From CAVIQK01 sp964613035 (GTDB taxonomy: Bacteria > Bacillota > Clostridia > Christensenellales > DTU072): a DNA stretch of 23,721 nucleotides. The stretch is from positions 1-23,721 of the forward strand of contig CAZTFQ010000022.1 in assembly GCA_964613035.1 (NCBI GenBank), in the 5' to 3' direction. Positions 15,299 through 23,681 of this stretch are shown piece by piece. Position 1 is the first letter of the stretch. Each line of letters begins with the position of its first letter. A program made the translations under genes and the position numbers. The notes below the pieces were generated by a model. The model was given only the letters and a program-made list of their open reading frames with translations. It was not told the DNA's origin and ran no database searches.

Positions 15299-15655
15299 AT
15301 GAGCGAGAATCATGCCGTATGCGACGTAGAACACGTACACGACGACGTAGTGGAAAGAATAAAAGAGCAGATGCCCGACGAAGAGACCGTATGCGATCTG
15401 GCGGAATTGTTTAAGGTCTTCGGCGATTCGACCAGGACTAAGATACTCAGCTGTCTGGAGCTGTCCGAGCTGTGCGTATGCGATATATCATCCTGCCTCA
15501 ATATGACTAAGTCGGCTATTTCGCATCAGCTGAGGATATTGAGACAGGCTAAGCTGGTCAAGACGCGCAAGTGCGGCAAGGAAGTTTTTTATTCGTTGGA
15601 CGACGAGCACGTCTCCAAAATTTACGAGTGCGCGTTGTCTCATATTAAGGAGTAG
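15299..15655 (+). CDS. ArsR/SmtB family metal-sensing repressor
   Basis: The 118-aa winged-helix repressor is expected to leave the operator at 15253-15270 when Zn, Cd or Pb binds. Two known metal sites are visible. The alpha5 site has Asp102, His104, His115 and Glu118 at exactly the SmtB spacing (+2, +11, +3). The CadC-like alpha3N site has Cys59 and Cys61 (ELCVCD) with Cys/His near the N-terminus (Cys8, His12, His14) and Cys32. The recognition helix is near SKSAISHQLRIL-like residues 70-81. The ATG at 15299 was chosen because AGAGAGG lies 9-15 nt upstream; an in-frame TTG at 15254 falls inside the operator and has no ribosome site. It leads the operon, 2 nt before the HMA gene. Confidence 0.93.
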   Translation: MSENHAVCDVEHVHDDVVERIKEQMPDEETVCDLAELFKVFGDSTRTKILSCLELSELCVCDISSCLNMTKSAISHQLRILRQAKLVKTRKCGKEVFYSLDDEHVSKIYECALSHIKE

Positions 15656-15657
15656 TT

Positions 15658-15870
15658 ATGAAGAAGGTTTTTAAGATAGAAGTAGACTGCGCGGTGTGCG
15701 CGTCCAAATGCGAAGAAGCTATCAAGAAGATAGACGGAGTCAACGATTGTTCGATCAATTTCATTACTCAACGACTCGTAATCGACTACTACGACGAGAG
15801 CGTATTGAAAAAGGCTAAAAAAGCCGCTCTCAAGATAGAGCCCGACTTCGAATGGGATATTAAACAATGA
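15658..15870 (+). CDS. Free-standing heavy-metal-associated (HMA) domain protein
   Basis: The 70-aa protein is a small ferredoxin-like HMA domain. Instead of GMxCxxC, it has DCAVCASKC (10-18), giving Cys11, Cys14 and Cys18. It overlaps the ATPase gene by 4 nt (ATGA) and lies 2 nt after the repressor gene. The adjacent ATPase has no N-terminal HMA domain, so this protein looks like the detached metal-binding domain acting in trans. A Zn/Cd carrier is more likely than a copper chaperone given the operon. Confidence 0.88.
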   Translation: MKKVFKIEVDCAVCASKCEEAIKKIDGVNDCSINFITQRLVIDYYDESVLKKAKKAALKIEPDFEWDIKQ

Positions 15871-17783
15871 CAAAAAAACAGAAAAAAAACCTTGTCAGAA
15901 TCATAGTCGCGTTGTCGGCGTTTTTCGTCTTGATGCTGACGGATAAACTCATACTGCCTCTTACTCTCGGAGTCGGTCTCGGCAACGTCATAGACGGCGC
16001 CTGTTCCTGGTTGCTTCCTTTCGGACTGTATTTGACGATATATATCGTCATAGGCTACGACGTAATAAGAAAAGCGTTCCTCAATATATTGCACGGTCAG
16101 GTTTTCGACGAAAACTTTCTTATGGTCATAGCGACTTTCGGAGCGTTCGGACTGGCGATATACAGAGGCGTGACGGGAGAAGAAGCGGAAGGCTTCGACG
16201 AAGCGTGCGCGGTACTGCTGTTTTATCAGGTGGGAGAATGGTTCCAGTCGTATGCGGTCGGTAAGTCCAGAGGAGATATTTCCGCTCTTATGGATATGCG
16301 CCCCGACAGCGCGACGGTATATAGAGACGGCGTCTATACTGAAGTAGACCCCTCGGAAGTGGCGACGGGAGAAATCATTCTCGTTAAGCCCGGCGAAAAA
16401 ATCGCTCTCGACGGCGTCGTGGTGAAGGGCTCCTGTACCGTGGATACGAAAGCTCTGACGGGAGAATCCGCTCCCGCGGAGATAGGAGAAGGAGACTCCG
16501 TCCTCAGCGGAGCGGTCAATATCGACGGAACGATAGAAGTGAAAACCTCCTGTCCCTATGCGACTTCCACCGTGGCGAAGATTCTCGATTTGGTAGAAAA
16601 CGCCTCGTCGGAAAAGTCCCGTACGGAAAATTTCATCACGAGATTTTCTAAGTACTACACACCTATAGTGGTCGTTTCCGCGCTACTGCTTGCGGTTGTT
16701 CCGAGTATCGTAACGGGAGACGTAGGGACGTGGATATACAGAGCGCTCTCATTCCTCGTCGTGTCGTGTCCGTGCGCATTGGTCATTTCGATTCCGCTGA
16801 GCTTTTTTGCGGGGATAGGCGGCGCGTCTAAAAAAGGTATTCTCGTTAAAGGCAGCGGATATCTTGAAAAATTCAATCGCGCCGACGTGTTTGTTTTCGA
16901 CAAAACGGGTACGTTGACCAAGGGTAATTTTCGTGTGACGAGCGTTACTCCCGAGAGTAAAAGAGAAGAGATTTTAAGATACGCGGCTATAGCGGAGAAA
17001 GGTTCCGTACACCCGATAGCGCGTTCCGTCACGGAAGCGTACGGAGGAGAGGTCGTCGAGGATTATCCGATAGAGGACGTCAGAGGGTACGGAATAATAG
17101 CGAGAGGAGAGCGGACGATAGTATGCGGCAATGCTAAAATGATGGACAGAGAGGGAATATCGTATATCGCCGATCCGTCGTCGGGTACGGTCGTATACGT
17201 AGCCGTAGACGGAGAATTCCTCGGTTCCGTAGCCATAGACGACGAGATTAAGGAAGAGAGCGTGTCTGCGATAGGAGCCCTCAACGCCTCGGGAGCCAAG
17301 ACGGTTATGCTGACCGGAGACGGCGACGGCATAGCGTCGGATGTGGCGAAAAAAGTCGGCGTGACGGAATACAGAGCGTCTCTTCTTCCGCAAGATAAGG
17401 TAACGGCGGTCGAAGCACTTTTAAGCGAAAGTAAGTCCGACGGAGCGTTGTGTTTCGTCGGCGACGGGATTAACGACGCCCCCGTACTTATGAGAGCGGA
17501 CATAGGCATCGCCATGGGCGGCGTCGGATCGGACGCGGCTATAGAAGCCTCCGACATAGTTCTGATGCACGACAATCTCGAGGGAATCATCACCGCGAAA
17601 AAAATCGCGAAAAAAACCATGCGTATAGTGTACGAAAACATCTTTTTCGCATTGTTCGTCAAGCTCCTCATATTGTGTCTGTCGGCACTCGGCATAACTA
17701 ATATGTGGTTTGCGGTGTTCGGCGACGTAGGGGTGGCGGTCATTGCCATTCTCAATGCCGTAAGAGCGCGAAAAATTAATTAA
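15867..17783 (+). CDS. cadA: P1B-type Zn/Cd/Pb-translocating ATPase
   Basis: The 638-aa ATPase exports divalent soft metals across the membrane. Family motifs in order: LTGES (197-201) in the actuator domain, CPC (301-303) in the sixth-type metal-binding helix, DKTGT (345-349) with phosphorylated Asp345, HP (382-383), and GDGINDAP (532-539). Lys599 (FVKLL) and Asp620 (GDVG) near the C-terminus are the P1B-2 residues that select Zn2+/Cd2+/Pb2+. It lacks the N-terminal HMA, supplied by the preceding gene. The ATG overlaps that gene's stop by 4 nt. No terminator is evident before the next promoter at 17800. Regulation is by the ArsR/SmtB sensor at the head of the operon. Confidence 0.95.
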   Translation: MTKKQKKNLVRIIVALSAFFVLMLTDKLILPLTLGVGLGNVIDGACSWLLPFGLYLTIYIVIGYDVIRKAFLNILHGQVFDENFLMVIATFGAFGLAIYRGVTGEEAEGFDEACAVLLFYQVGEWFQSYAVGKSRGDISALMDMRPDSATVYRDGVYTEVDPSEVATGEIILVKPGEKIALDGVVVKGSCTVDTKALTGESAPAEIGEGDSVLSGAVNIDGTIEVKTSCPYATSTVAKILDLVENASSEKSRTENFITRFSKYYTPIVVVSALLLAVVPSIVTGDVGTWIYRALSFLVVSCPCALVISIPLSFFAGIGGASKKGILVKGSGYLEKFNRADVFVFDKTGTLTKGNFRVTSVTPESKREEILRYAAIAEKGSVHPIARSVTEAYGGEVVEDYPIEDVRGYGIIARGERTIVCGNAKMMDREGISYIADPSSGTVVYVAVDGEFLGSVAIDDEIKEESVSAIGALNASGAKTVMLTGDGDGIASDVAKKVGVTEYRASLLPQDKVTAVEALLSESKSDGALCFVGDGINDAPVLMRADIGIAMGGVGSDAAIEASDIVLMHDNLEGIITAKKIAKKTMRIVYENIFFALFVKLLILCLSALGITNMWFAVFGDVGVAVIAILNAVRARKIN

Positions 17784-17799
17784 TTCCTCGAAAAATCGT

Positions 17800-17828
17800 T
17801 TGACATATACTTGTAAAGCATATAGAAT
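17800..17828 (+). promoter_or_regulatory. Promoter of the MATE gene
   Basis: TTGACA (17800-17805), a 17-nt spacer and TAGAAT (17823-17828) give a strong match. It implies a 5' untranslated region of about 140 nt. Confidence 0.75.
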
Positions 17829-17850
17829 TGCAACGTAATAAAATATCGTA

Positions 17851-17925
17851 ATGCTCATCGGAGGGCAATATCTCGTAAGATATGCCGGATAAGATGGCGT
17901 AGTCGCGGAGGAACGTATTCTCCGC
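17851..17925 (+). promoter_or_regulatory. Structured 5' leader of the MATE gene (possible riboswitch, class unknown)
   Basis: The leader can fold into three helices. P1: ATGC-t-CATC (17851-17859) with GATGGCGT (17893-17900). P2, inside P1: ATATCT (17868-17873) with AGATAT (17878-17883), a CGTA loop, and an outer G-GC/GC-C extension. P3: GCGGAG (17905-17910) with CTCCGC (17920-17925). Purine-rich unpaired stretches (GGAG, GGATAA) lie in the P1/P2 junction. A 3' stretch ending in eight Ts (17957-17964) precedes the AGGAGG site. I could not match it to purine, TPP, SAM, preQ1, fluoride, guanidine or Mn riboswitches by eye. Confidence 0.45.
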
Positions 17926-17974
17926 AAAAAAAGACTGCGTTTTCTTGTTCGGCTCGTTTTTTTTAGGAGGCATA

Positions 17975-19318
17975 ATGAAGATACAACTATCCGATCACTT
18001 TACTTTTTCTAAGCTTCTAAGGTTCACTCTGCCGTCTATCGTAATGATGGTTTTTACATCCATATACGGCGTGGTGGACGGTTTTTTCGTTTCCAACTAC
18101 GTCGGTACGTCGGAGTTTGCCGCGATCAATCTGATAATGCCGTTCCTTCAGATACTGGGTTGCGTAGGCTTTATGCTGGGCTCGGGCGGTTCTGCGCTCG
18201 TTGCCAAAACTTTGGGAGAGGGAGACAACGAAAAAGCCAAGAGAATTTTCTCTATGATAACGTATGTCGGCATAGCGGTGTCGGTCGTTTTTACGATAGC
18301 GGGAGAATTTTTGGTGACGCCCGTAGCCGGACTTCTCGGCGCCGACGACAAAATGCTCCCCGTATGCGTGGAATACGGCAGAATAATATTGATTACGCTT
18401 CCGGCCTTTATGCTCCAGAATATGTTCCAGAGCTTTTTGGTGACCGCGGAAAAACCTACTTTGGGTCTGATAATAACCGTCATCGCAGGCGTGACCAATA
18501 TGGTGCTGGACGGACTCTTCGTCGGAGTTTTTAAGTGGGGTGTAGCCGGCGCGGCCGCGGCCACCTGCGTATCGCAGGTCTTAGGCGGTGTCATTCCTCT
18601 GGTGTATTTCTTGCTGAAAAACAACAGCCTTCTCAGACTGGTCAAACCTCATTTCGATATCAAAGAGCTCCTCGGCGCGTGCGCCAACGGTTCTTCTGAA
18701 ATGGTAACCAATATTTCAATGTCCGTCGTGGCGATACTGTATAACGCCCGATTGATGAAGTTTGCGGGAGAAAACGGAGTCGCCGCATACGGCGCGGTAA
18801 TGTACGTGAGCTTCATTTTCGTAGCGGTTTTCTTGGGTTATTCCGTGGGAGTTGCTCCCGTTATAGGATATCATTACGGTGCGGAAAATTCAGCGGAACT
18901 CAAAGGAATATTGAAGAGGAGTCTGATCCTCGTGGCGATATGCGGAGCATTCTTCTCCGTAATCGGATTTACGCTCTCCGCGCCTCTTGCGAAATTGTTC
19001 TTGGGCGCCGACGCGGCGGAAAACAATCCGGAACTCATCTCAATGACGGTGGATGCCTTCCATTCCTTCGCGATATCGGTACTGTTTTGCGGTTTTTCGA
19101 TATTCGGCTCGGCATTTTTTACCGCGCTCAACAACGGCATCGTGTCGGCGGCGATATCTTTTCTCCGTACGCTTCTCTTCCAGATAGTCACGGTGTTGGT
19201 GTTACCGATATTTTTCGGACTTAACGGCGTGTGGTACTCGTTGTTTACTTCGGAAGCTTTGGCAATAATAGTAACGGCGGCGTTTTTACTCCTGATGAGG
19301 AAGAAGTACAAATATTGA
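17975..19318 (+). CDS. MATE family efflux transporter
   Basis: The 447-aa protein is a multidrug and toxin extrusion-type antiporter with about twelve membrane helices. The start LLRFTLPSIVMMVFTSIYGVVDGFFVSN and GSGGSALVAKTLGEGDNEKA are family signatures, and a similar internal half begins near residue 235. Substrates are typically cationic drugs, driven by Na+ or H+. The ATG at 17975 has AGGAGG 4 nt upstream and is preferred over the TTG at 17945, which lies in the leader. It is a single-gene unit with its own promoter, structured leader and terminator. Confidence 0.93.
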   Translation: MKIQLSDHFTFSKLLRFTLPSIVMMVFTSIYGVVDGFFVSNYVGTSEFAAINLIMPFLQILGCVGFMLGSGGSALVAKTLGEGDNEKAKRIFSMITYVGIAVSVVFTIAGEFLVTPVAGLLGADDKMLPVCVEYGRIILITLPAFMLQNMFQSFLVTAEKPTLGLIITVIAGVTNMVLDGLFVGVFKWGVAGAAAATCVSQVLGGVIPLVYFLLKNNSLLRLVKPHFDIKELLGACANGSSEMVTNISMSVVAILYNARLMKFAGENGVAAYGAVMYVSFIFVAVFLGYSVGVAPVIGYHYGAENSAELKGILKRSLILVAICGAFFSVIGFTLSAPLAKLFLGADAAENNPELISMTVDAFHSFAISVLFCGFSIFGSAFFTALNNGIVSAAISFLRTLLFQIVTVLVLPIFFGLNGVWYSLFTSEALAIIVTAAFLLLMRKKYKY

Positions 19319-19333
19319 TTTATTCGTGTTAGT

Positions 19334-19366
19334 AGCCCGATTTCGTAACTAAGATCGGGCTTTTTT
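19334..19366 (+). terminator. Intrinsic terminator of the MATE gene
   Basis: AGCCCGAT (19334-19341) pairs with ATCGGGCT (19354-19361) and is followed by six Ts. Confidence 0.92.
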
Positions 19367-19399
19367 CATACTATATTAGTATCACCGCGGTCAATTCGG

Positions 19400-19429
19400 T
19401 TTACGCAAGGACGGCTTTTGTGTTAAAAT
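19400..19429 (+). promoter_or_regulatory. Promoter of the ABC exporter operon
   Basis: TTTACG (19400-19405), an 18-nt spacer and TAAAAT (19424-19429) precede the first ATG by about 30 nt. This is a moderate match. Confidence 0.5.
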
Positions 19430-19459
19430 CAATTAATCAACGTTAAGTCAAGGAAAAGT

Positions 19460-21196
19460 ATGCTAAAACTTACCGAGTATCTAAAAGGATATTGGGGAAA
19501 AACCATCCTCGGTCCGTTATTTAAGATGATAGAGGCGATATTCGAGCTCATCACGCCTCTGGTCGTGGCGTGGGTTATCGACACGGCTATTCCTCGCGGT
19601 TATGAAGGCGATACGAGCGGTATATGGATAGGCGGTGCGATCATATTGGCGCTGGCTGTTCTCGGACTGGCTTTCGCTTTGACCGCCCAGTTCTTCGCCA
19701 GTCGTGCATCCGTAGGATTCGGAACCAATCTGAGAAGAGCGATGTATCGTCATATCAATAGGTTTTCTTATGCCGATTTAGATAGGTTTTCCATGGCATC
19801 CCTCGTCACCAGACTGACTTCCGACGTCAATCAGGCTCAGCAGGCGGTTGCTATGTTTATCCGCCTCGTTTTGAGAGCGCCCTTCGTCGCGATAGGAGCT
19901 ATCGTTATGGCAATGATAGTCGACGCGGAATTGTCTCTTATTTTCGTCGCTTCGGCACTGGTTATCGGAGGCGGACTCTTTTTGATAATGAAAAAGAGTA
20001 TGCCCGGATATAAGAAAGTGCAGGAGAAACTGGACGACGTAACGAGACTCACCGGCGAAAATCTGTCGGGTGCGAGAGTGGTGAGAGCCTTCGGCGCGGA
20101 AGAGAGAGAAAAGGGCGCTTTTTACGATGCTTCCGAGAGACTCTCCGTGGCGTCCGTCCGAGTGGGCGCGTTGTCCGCGGTGCTCAACCCCCTTACTTAT
20201 GCGGTGCTCAATCTCGCAGTCATCGCCATATTGTATCTGGGCGGAATCAAAGTCGACACTGGACGTCTCACGCAGGGCGAAATCATCGCTCTCGTCAATT
20301 ATATGACCCAGATACTCAACGCAATGGTCGTCTTTGCCAATCTGCTCGTAACTTTCACCAAGGCGTCCGCTTCCGCACAGAGAATCAACGAAGTATTGGA
20401 AGTGCAACCGTCCATGGAAGAAGGAGAGGGCGTCTCGCCGATAGAGACGGCTCCCGCCATAGAGCTTACCGACGTCGTCTTCACTTACCCGGGCAACGCT
20501 TCTCATTCTCTTACCGACGTTTCGCTTAAGGTCGATAAGGGTATGAGCGTGGGGATTTTGGGCGGAACCGGCAGCGGAAAAACGACCCTTATCAATCTCA
20601 TAACCAGACAATACGATCCCGACTCGGGCAGCGTGAAAGTCTTCGGTCGGGAAGTGTCTTCTTACTCGTCGGAACAGCTCTCTTCGTTGTTCGGCGTCGC
20701 TCCGCAAAAATCCGTTTTGTTCTCCGGTTCAATCAGGGATAATCTGGTTTTCGGCAGAGACAACGTCACCGACGAAGATATCAAGAGAGCTCTGGAAGTC
20801 TCTCGCGCGGCGGAATTCGTTTCGGCTCTTCCCTCGGGTACGGATTACCTTTTGGAGCAAGGCGGCAAGAATCTCTCCGGCGGTCAACGCCAGAGATTGA
20901 CGATAGCCAGAGCGCTGGTTTCGGCTCCCGAAATACTTATTTTGGATGACTCGAGTTCGGCTTTGGACTTCGCGACCGACGCGGCTTTACGTAAAGCTCT
21001 GACTGAACTCAGAGAAAAAACCGGGCTTACGACGGTGACCGTATCGCAACGAGTAACGAGCATACGTTACTCCGATATCATAGTCGTTATGGACGACGGC
21101 AGAATAGCCGGTTGCGGTACTCACGAGCAGTTGATGGCGTCTTCCGAGGTGTACAGTGAGATATGTCGCTCGCAAAACAAGGAGGAGAACGTATGA
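19460..21196 (+). CDS. ABC exporter half-transporter, degenerate-site subunit
   Basis: The 578-aa protein has an N-terminal six-helix exporter domain (about 1-320) and a C-terminal nucleotide-binding domain (about 335-578). Walker A is GGTGSGKT (368-375) and the signature LSGGQ (472-476) is perfect. Walker B ends in Asp496-Asp497, so the catalytic Glu is replaced by Asp497, and the H-loop His is Gln530 (VSQRV). These are the marks of the non-hydrolysing subunit of BmrCD/LmrCD/TM287-288-type heterodimers. The start has an AAGGAAAAG site. It overlaps the partner gene by 4 nt (ATGA), consistent with 1:1 synthesis. It likely exports drugs or lipid-like compounds; the substrate is unknown. Confidence 0.93.
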   Translation: MLKLTEYLKGYWGKTILGPLFKMIEAIFELITPLVVAWVIDTAIPRGYEGDTSGIWIGGAIILALAVLGLAFALTAQFFASRASVGFGTNLRRAMYRHINRFSYADLDRFSMASLVTRLTSDVNQAQQAVAMFIRLVLRAPFVAIGAIVMAMIVDAELSLIFVASALVIGGGLFLIMKKSMPGYKKVQEKLDDVTRLTGENLSGARVVRAFGAEEREKGAFYDASERLSVASVRVGALSAVLNPLTYAVLNLAVIAILYLGGIKVDTGRLTQGEIIALVNYMTQILNAMVVFANLLVTFTKASASAQRINEVLEVQPSMEEGEGVSPIETAPAIELTDVVFTYPGNASHSLTDVSLKVDKGMSVGILGGTGSGKTTLINLITRQYDPDSGSVKVFGREVSSYSSEQLSSLFGVAPQKSVLFSGSIRDNLVFGRDNVTDEDIKRALEVSRAAEFVSALPSGTDYLLEQGGKNLSGGQRQRLTIARALVSAPEILILDDSSSALDFATDAALRKALTELREKTGLTTVTVSQRVTSIRYSDIIVVMDDGRIAGCGTHEQLMASSEVYSEICRSQNKEENV

Positions 21197-22971
21197 AAAA
21201 CGACTCCCTTAAAAAAAGTTTCGGCGGATTGACTTCGATTAAAGGTCTTCTGCGCTACGCGCGTCCGTATCTGCCCGTCATCGCCTTGTCTCTTTTGTGC
21301 TCCGTCATCCAGATAGCCGCGACTCTGTACGCGCCCGTCATTATAGGCAATACCGTGGACTATATAATAGGAGAAGGCAACGTCGATTTTGAAATTATTC
21401 TTCATAACTCGATAATATTGCTGGCTTTGATTTTGATCGGGGTGGCGTTCCAATACACGGCGACGCTGTTGATTAATTATGCGTCTTTTCGTACTATTCG
21501 CGATTTGAGGAGGATGGCTTTTTCTAAGCTCAACGACGTGCCGCTCTCTTATATCGATTCTCGGTCTCACGGCGACTTAATGTCCAGAGTAGGAGCCGAT
21601 ATCGACCAGATTTCCGACGGGCTTATACAAGGTTTTTCGCAACTGTTCGGAGGAGTGATAACCATTATAGGCACGCTTGTATTTATGCTCACTTACAGCT
21701 GGCTCATCGCCGTGGTAGTGGTTTCGCTCACGCCGCTGTCTCTATTCGTCGCGTATTTCATAGCCAAGGGCTGTCACGATATGTTCGCCATGCAGGCGAA
21801 AAAGAGAGGCGAGTTGTCCGGACTGGTCGGAGAGATGCTCTATAACCAGAAGATCGTTAAATTGTTCGGATACGAGGACACTGCGGAAGAACGTTTCGAC
21901 GCAATCAATACGGAACTGAAAAAGTGGGGGCAAAACGCGGCTTTTTATTCGGCAATGGTCAACCCCTGCACTCGTTTCGTCAACAACGTCGTCTACGTCG
22001 TGGTCTGTATTCTGGGAGCCTTTTTGGTGATAGGAGGCATAGACGTAGTCGGCGGAGTTTTCACCGTAGGCGCGCTTTCTTGCTGTCTGTCGTACGCCAA
22101 TCAGTACACTAAGCCTTTCAATGAAATCACCGGTGTCGTGACGGAGCTCCAGACCGCCGCGGCGGCTGCGTCCAGAGTGTTTGAACTGCTGGAAGCTGAG
22201 GACCAGCCCTCCGACGAAGGATTTCCGGAATTGAGCGACGTTAAGGGGAACGTATCCATAGACGACGTTTATTTTTCGTACACCGAGGACAGACCTCTCA
22301 TACAAGGGTTTTCCTTAGAAGTCAAGAGCGGTCAGCGGATAGCGATAGTAGGACCTACCGGGTGCGGAAAAACGACCCTCATCAATCTTCTTATGCGCTT
22401 TTATGACGCGGACGGCGGCAGCATCCGAGTGGAAGGACAGAACGTTGACGAGGTTACTAGGAAGTCTCTACGCGCTTCCTACGGAATGGTTTTGCAAGAC
22501 ACTTGGCTGAAGAAAGGCAGCGTAAAAGACAATATCGCATACGGTCGTCCGGACGCTACCGACGAGGAAATCGTCGCTGCGGCTAAAGCGGCTCATATCC
22601 ACGGATTCATAACCCGTCTTCCGCAGGGGTACGATACCGTCCTGGGAGACGACGGCGGCAATATTTCGGAAGGACAGAAGCAGCTCCTTTGTATAGCCAG
22701 AGTTATGTTGACGCATCCGCCTATGCTCATTTTGGACGAGGCTACTTCGTCTATAGATACCCGTACGGAACTCCGTATCCAAAAAGCTTTCGACGAATTG
22801 ATGCAAGAAAAAACGTCTTTCATTGTGGCTCATCGCCTTTCTACCATAAAAAACGCCGACCTCATTCTCGTTATGAATAAGGGTAACGTTATAGAAAAGG
22901 GCACCCATGAAGAGCTTCTCGCTCGGGGCGGTTTTTACGCGGATCTGTACAACTCTCAGTTCGAGCATTAA
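21193..22971 (+). CDS. ABC exporter half-transporter, catalytic subunit
   Basis: The 592-aa partner has a six-helix exporter domain (about 1-325) and an NBD with Walker A GPTGCGKT (387-394). Walker B MLILDE has the catalytic Glu516, and the H-loop has His547. Its signature is ISEGQ (491-495) instead of LSGGQ. In a head-to-tail dimer this imperfect signature would face the partner's degenerate Walker B, while its own complete Walker motifs meet the partner's perfect LSGGQ. That gives one working and one degenerate site. The ATG at 21193 has AAGGAGGAG about 5 nt upstream; an in-frame ATG at 21163 inside the preceding gene lacks a ribosome site. Confidence 0.94.
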   Translation: MKNDSLKKSFGGLTSIKGLLRYARPYLPVIALSLLCSVIQIAATLYAPVIIGNTVDYIIGEGNVDFEIILHNSIILLALILIGVAFQYTATLLINYASFRTIRDLRRMAFSKLNDVPLSYIDSRSHGDLMSRVGADIDQISDGLIQGFSQLFGGVITIIGTLVFMLTYSWLIAVVVVSLTPLSLFVAYFIAKGCHDMFAMQAKKRGELSGLVGEMLYNQKIVKLFGYEDTAEERFDAINTELKKWGQNAAFYSAMVNPCTRFVNNVVYVVVCILGAFLVIGGIDVVGGVFTVGALSCCLSYANQYTKPFNEITGVVTELQTAAAAASRVFELLEAEDQPSDEGFPELSDVKGNVSIDDVYFSYTEDRPLIQGFSLEVKSGQRIAIVGPTGCGKTTLINLLMRFYDADGGSIRVEGQNVDEVTRKSLRASYGMVLQDTWLKKGSVKDNIAYGRPDATDEEIVAAAKAAHIHGFITRLPQGYDTVLGDDGGNISEGQKQLLCIARVMLTHPPMLILDEATSSIDTRTELRIQKAFDELMQEKTSFIVAHRLSTIKNADLILVMNKGNVIEKGTHEELLARGGFYADLYNSQFEH

Positions 22972-22972
22972 A

Positions 22973-23428
22973 ATGATAGAAGGCTTCTTACCGCTGTACG
23001 ATTCCGATAGTCGAATTTTGATTTTGGGGAGTTTCCCGAGCGTCAAGTCCAGAGAATCGTCTTTCTATTACGGTAATAGACAAAATCGGTTTTGGGTAAC
23101 CTTACAAAGCGTTTTCGGTGGCGAAACGGATACGGTCGAGCATAAAAAAGAATTGTGTCTAAATAACGGAATCGCTTTGTGGGACATAGTCGCGAGATGT
23201 AATATAGAGGGGTCGGCGGACGCGTCGGTCAAGGATTACGAAACGGTTAATTTGGACGACATTTTATCCCGTGCGCCGATAAAAAGAATCTTGTGTAACG
23301 GGAAGCTGGCATATGAGTTGACCCTGTCGGTATATAAAGGCAATATCCCCGTGACGTACTTGCCGTCTACAAGTCCCGCCAATCCTCGGTTCGACGCAGA
23401 GACGTGGAGAGCGGTCCTGAGAGAATAG
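22973..23428 (+). CDS. DNA-deoxyinosine/uracil glycosylase (TDG/MUG-type UDG superfamily)
   Basis: The 151-aa enzyme is a small single-domain glycosylase that probably removes hypoxanthine or uracil from DNA to start base excision repair. ILILGSFPSVKSRE (15-28) is the nucleotide-pocket motif of the family. It is followed by SFYYGNRQNRFW (30-41) and a C-terminal LPSTSPAN motif near 131-138, equivalent to the UDG second active-site loop. It starts 1 nt after the ABC stop without a clear Shine-Dalgarno, so it may depend on coupling to that gene. An in-frame ATG at 22907 would add 22 residues that belong to the ABC coding region and are not family-like. Length is close to that of related bacterial proteins. 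Confidence 0.88.
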   Translation: MIEGFLPLYDSDSRILILGSFPSVKSRESSFYYGNRQNRFWVTLQSVFGGETDTVEHKKELCLNNGIALWDIVARCNIEGSADASVKDYETVNLDDILSRAPIKRILCNGKLAYELTLSVYKGNIPVTYLPSTSPANPRFDAETWRAVLRE

Positions 23429-23435
23429 CGGTAGG

Positions 23436-23463
23436 GCAAGCATCCGAGTCGCTCGGCCCTTGC
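23436..23463 (+). other. Two-part hairpin after the glycosylase gene
   Basis: GCAAG (23436-23440) pairs with CTTGC (23459-23463), and the inner CCGAG/CTCGG (23444-23448, 23452-23456) closes a 3-nt loop. No T run follows, so it is a poor intrinsic terminator. Its role is unknown. Confidence 0.35.
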
Positions 23464-23546
23464 GGGAGAACATTCTGCTTTAACTTATTTTATAATTGTT
23501 CTTACGGCGCGGAATTATCCGTTATCGAAAACTATGCAAAAAACTC

Positions 23547-23575
23547 TTGCAAAAAGCCTCGCAATATATTATAAT
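23547..23575 (+). promoter_or_regulatory. Promoter of the tRNA-Ser gene
   Basis: TTGCAA (23547-23552), a 17-nt spacer and consensus TATAAT (23570-23575) place transcription start just before the tRNA. Confidence 0.8.
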
Positions 23576-23586
23576 TGAGCCGTTTT

Positions 23587-23678
23587 GGAGAGATGGCAGA
23601 GCCTGGTTGAATGCGCACGACTCGAAATCGTGTTAACTGGGAACAGTTACAAGGGTTCGAATCCCTTTCTCTCCGCCA
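23587..23678 (+). tRNA. tRNA-Ser (anticodon CGA)
   Basis: Acceptor GGAGAGA pairs with TCTCTCC (23668-23674); the discriminator is G and CCA (23676-23678) is encoded. The anticodon arm is CACGA-CTCGAAA-TCGTG with anticodon CGA at 23623-23625, reading UCG. The variable arm is long and helical (TAACTG/CAGTTA), as in class II tRNA-Ser. The T arm is AAGGG-TTCGAAT-CCCTT. Confidence 0.97.
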
Positions 23679-23681
23679 TTC

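Noticed and set aside
17851..17925. Known riboswitch class (purine, guanidine-I, preQ1, SAM, fluoride) for the MATE leader
   Set aside because: None of the invariant core strings of these classes that I can recall is present; it is left as unclassified.
17945..17974. TTG start for the MATE protein
   Set aside because: It lies in the T-rich leader before the AGGAGG site; ATG 17975 is correctly spaced.
22907..22972. Upstream ATG start for the DNA glycosylase
   Set aside because: The extra 22 residues overlap the end of the ABC gene in another frame and do not resemble the family.
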